Below, piece by piece: positions 62,949 to 64,000 of a stretch of DNA of 64,000 bases. The notes beneath the pieces were generated by a model. That model did no database searches, was not told where the DNA came from, and was given only the letters and a program-made list of their open reading frames with translations. A program made the translations under genes and the position numbers. This DNA is from Arabidopsis thaliana (lineage: Eukaryota > Streptophyta > Magnoliopsida > Brassicales > Brassicaceae): positions 9,983,001-10,047,000 of the forward strand of contig NC_003075.7 in NCBI RefSeq assembly GCF_000001735.4. The letters are read 5' to 3'. Position 1 is the first letter of the stretch. The number at the start of each line of letters is the position of its first letter.

Positions 62949-64000
62949 AGCTTAGGGGAAAGTGTGGAGTGAGTTTCGACCAGAAGAAGAAGAAGAAGAA
63001 GCTGATTCTGTATCATTTGCAGCAAGAGAAAGAAAGAAGTAAAAAAAGTTTCCTTTTTGATATTTGGGATTCGTTTTTACCTCAAGATTCTTCTTTTCAT
63101 GTTTTGTTTTGCTTCCTTCAATGCTTTTTTTTTGCTACTCTGTTTGCATTCTCTCCCACACGTACAGCTTGTTCGGTGACCACCACCGATTCACTTTCAT
63201 TTTTTTTCCCTTTTCTTAAATTGCTTTATTTTTGTGAATAAAAAAGTTCCATGGAATAAGTATTTTTTTGTTACTCTGAATCTATTGAAGAAATGGCTAA
63301 TGTCTTTCTCAAATTTAATAGACCTTCAAAATTTCAACATATTTTGGTCAAAACTTTCAACTTTGATAATGTCCTCATACTTCTGAAAAAAAAACAAAGT
63401 TTCTTTTGAGCCAAATTTGAAACTATGTTTAGTCGAGAGTTACCAAAAGCAATCTCCAAAGCATCTAAACGACTGATGTTATGTAAGAAATCAATGACTT
63501 TCTTGGTTCATAAGAACCAATGTTAGAAAATATGATTCTTCTGACAGGTTTATTAACTAGTAACAAGAATATATGACTATCAAATGTTAATGAAAACAAG
63601 TTAACATTGTAAAGATGTACATATTGGCAAGTTTGTCAGGGAGCTTAAGACCTTAGACAAAACCTTAAGAGTCAAGTTAACACAGAGAAGAACAATAGTC
63701 AGGTCACTTCCTTACGCCTAATCAAAAGAACTTCTTGTTGAATGATCTGCACAATAAGGACCATGCCAACAGAATCATGAAACTTTTACTGAGAGTTATA
63801 GATTAAATAGCTTATTATAATACCACAGAACCACCAGATCCGGGCGCCCATATACGATATTCCTCCTTTATGAAAGACCACAGAAGCTAGAAAATTCGAT
63901 AAATTCACGAAAAAGAAGGTTCCAGATTGAACCTCTCTTCATTTATATTACTGACAATGCAGTAGTACAAAGATCTAACCAACAGTTTGAATTTACCACA
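62949..64000. other. PHYE promoter and right-hand flank
   Basis: The leader of PHYE is rich in CTT on the minus strand. Further right, 63250-64000 has no open frame or motif I recognise. The last few hundred bases are less AT-rich and may be the untranslated end of a gene beyond the window. Confidence 0.45.

Overview
The window reads as a plant nuclear euchromatic segment: AT-rich intergenic DNA, short GT-AG introns, single-copy genes on both strands and few repeats. I recognise the gene content and order as Arabidopsis thaliana chromosome 4, around loci AT4G17990 to AT4G18130. This identification is from memory of the gene products and was not searched. Exon coordinates were worked out by hand from reading frames and splice sites; for most genes the summed exons give an intact frame of the expected family length.

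Layout. 1-5.3 kb: a UPF0725-family gene (minus), a relic of a second UPF0725 first exon, a partial duplicate of the inositol-phosphatase gene lying downstream, and an unrecognised first-exon-like reading frame. 5.3-8.2 kb: AT-rich. 8.2-11.1 kb: type I inositol polyphosphate 5-phosphatase IP5PII (minus). 11.1-20.7 kb: a long gene-poor stretch with a perfect 44-bp inverted repeat, a (TA)n tract and a promoter-like element. 20.7-24.4 kb: pseudo-response regulator/GARP factor APRR2 (minus). 24.5-29.8 kb: gene-poor. 29.8-35.2 kb: putative Golgi methyltransferase PMT14 and cap-binding EIF4E1 (both minus). 35.2-39.2 kb: gene-poor. 39.2-44.3 kb: ABC transporter ABCB9 (plus). 44.7-46.7 kb: SH3P3 (minus). 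47.8-49.3 kb: a poly-serine protein (plus). 50.2-51.8 kb: two minus-strand frames that are one frame split by a single TGA. 52.7-53.5 kb: ribosomal protein eL32. 54.1-54.7 kb: a RING-H2 protein (minus). 55.9-59.0 kb: MEI2-like AML3 (plus). 59.3-62.9 kb: phytochrome E (minus). The last kilobase has no gene I can identify.

The genes are independent plant loci rather than a pathway cluster: phosphoinositide signalling, transcription, wall polysaccharide methylation, translation, transport, vesicle traffic, RNA binding and light sensing. No new multi-gene system is evident. The most interesting signals are lesions inside otherwise good genes: ABCB9 lacks the expected splice acceptor in its second membrane domain, AML3 carries one surplus base in RRM1, and one reading frame is split by an in-frame TGA. 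Others are local duplication debris near the left end, a perfect hairpin in intergenic DNA, and a PMT14 intron made almost wholly of a 46-bp repeat.
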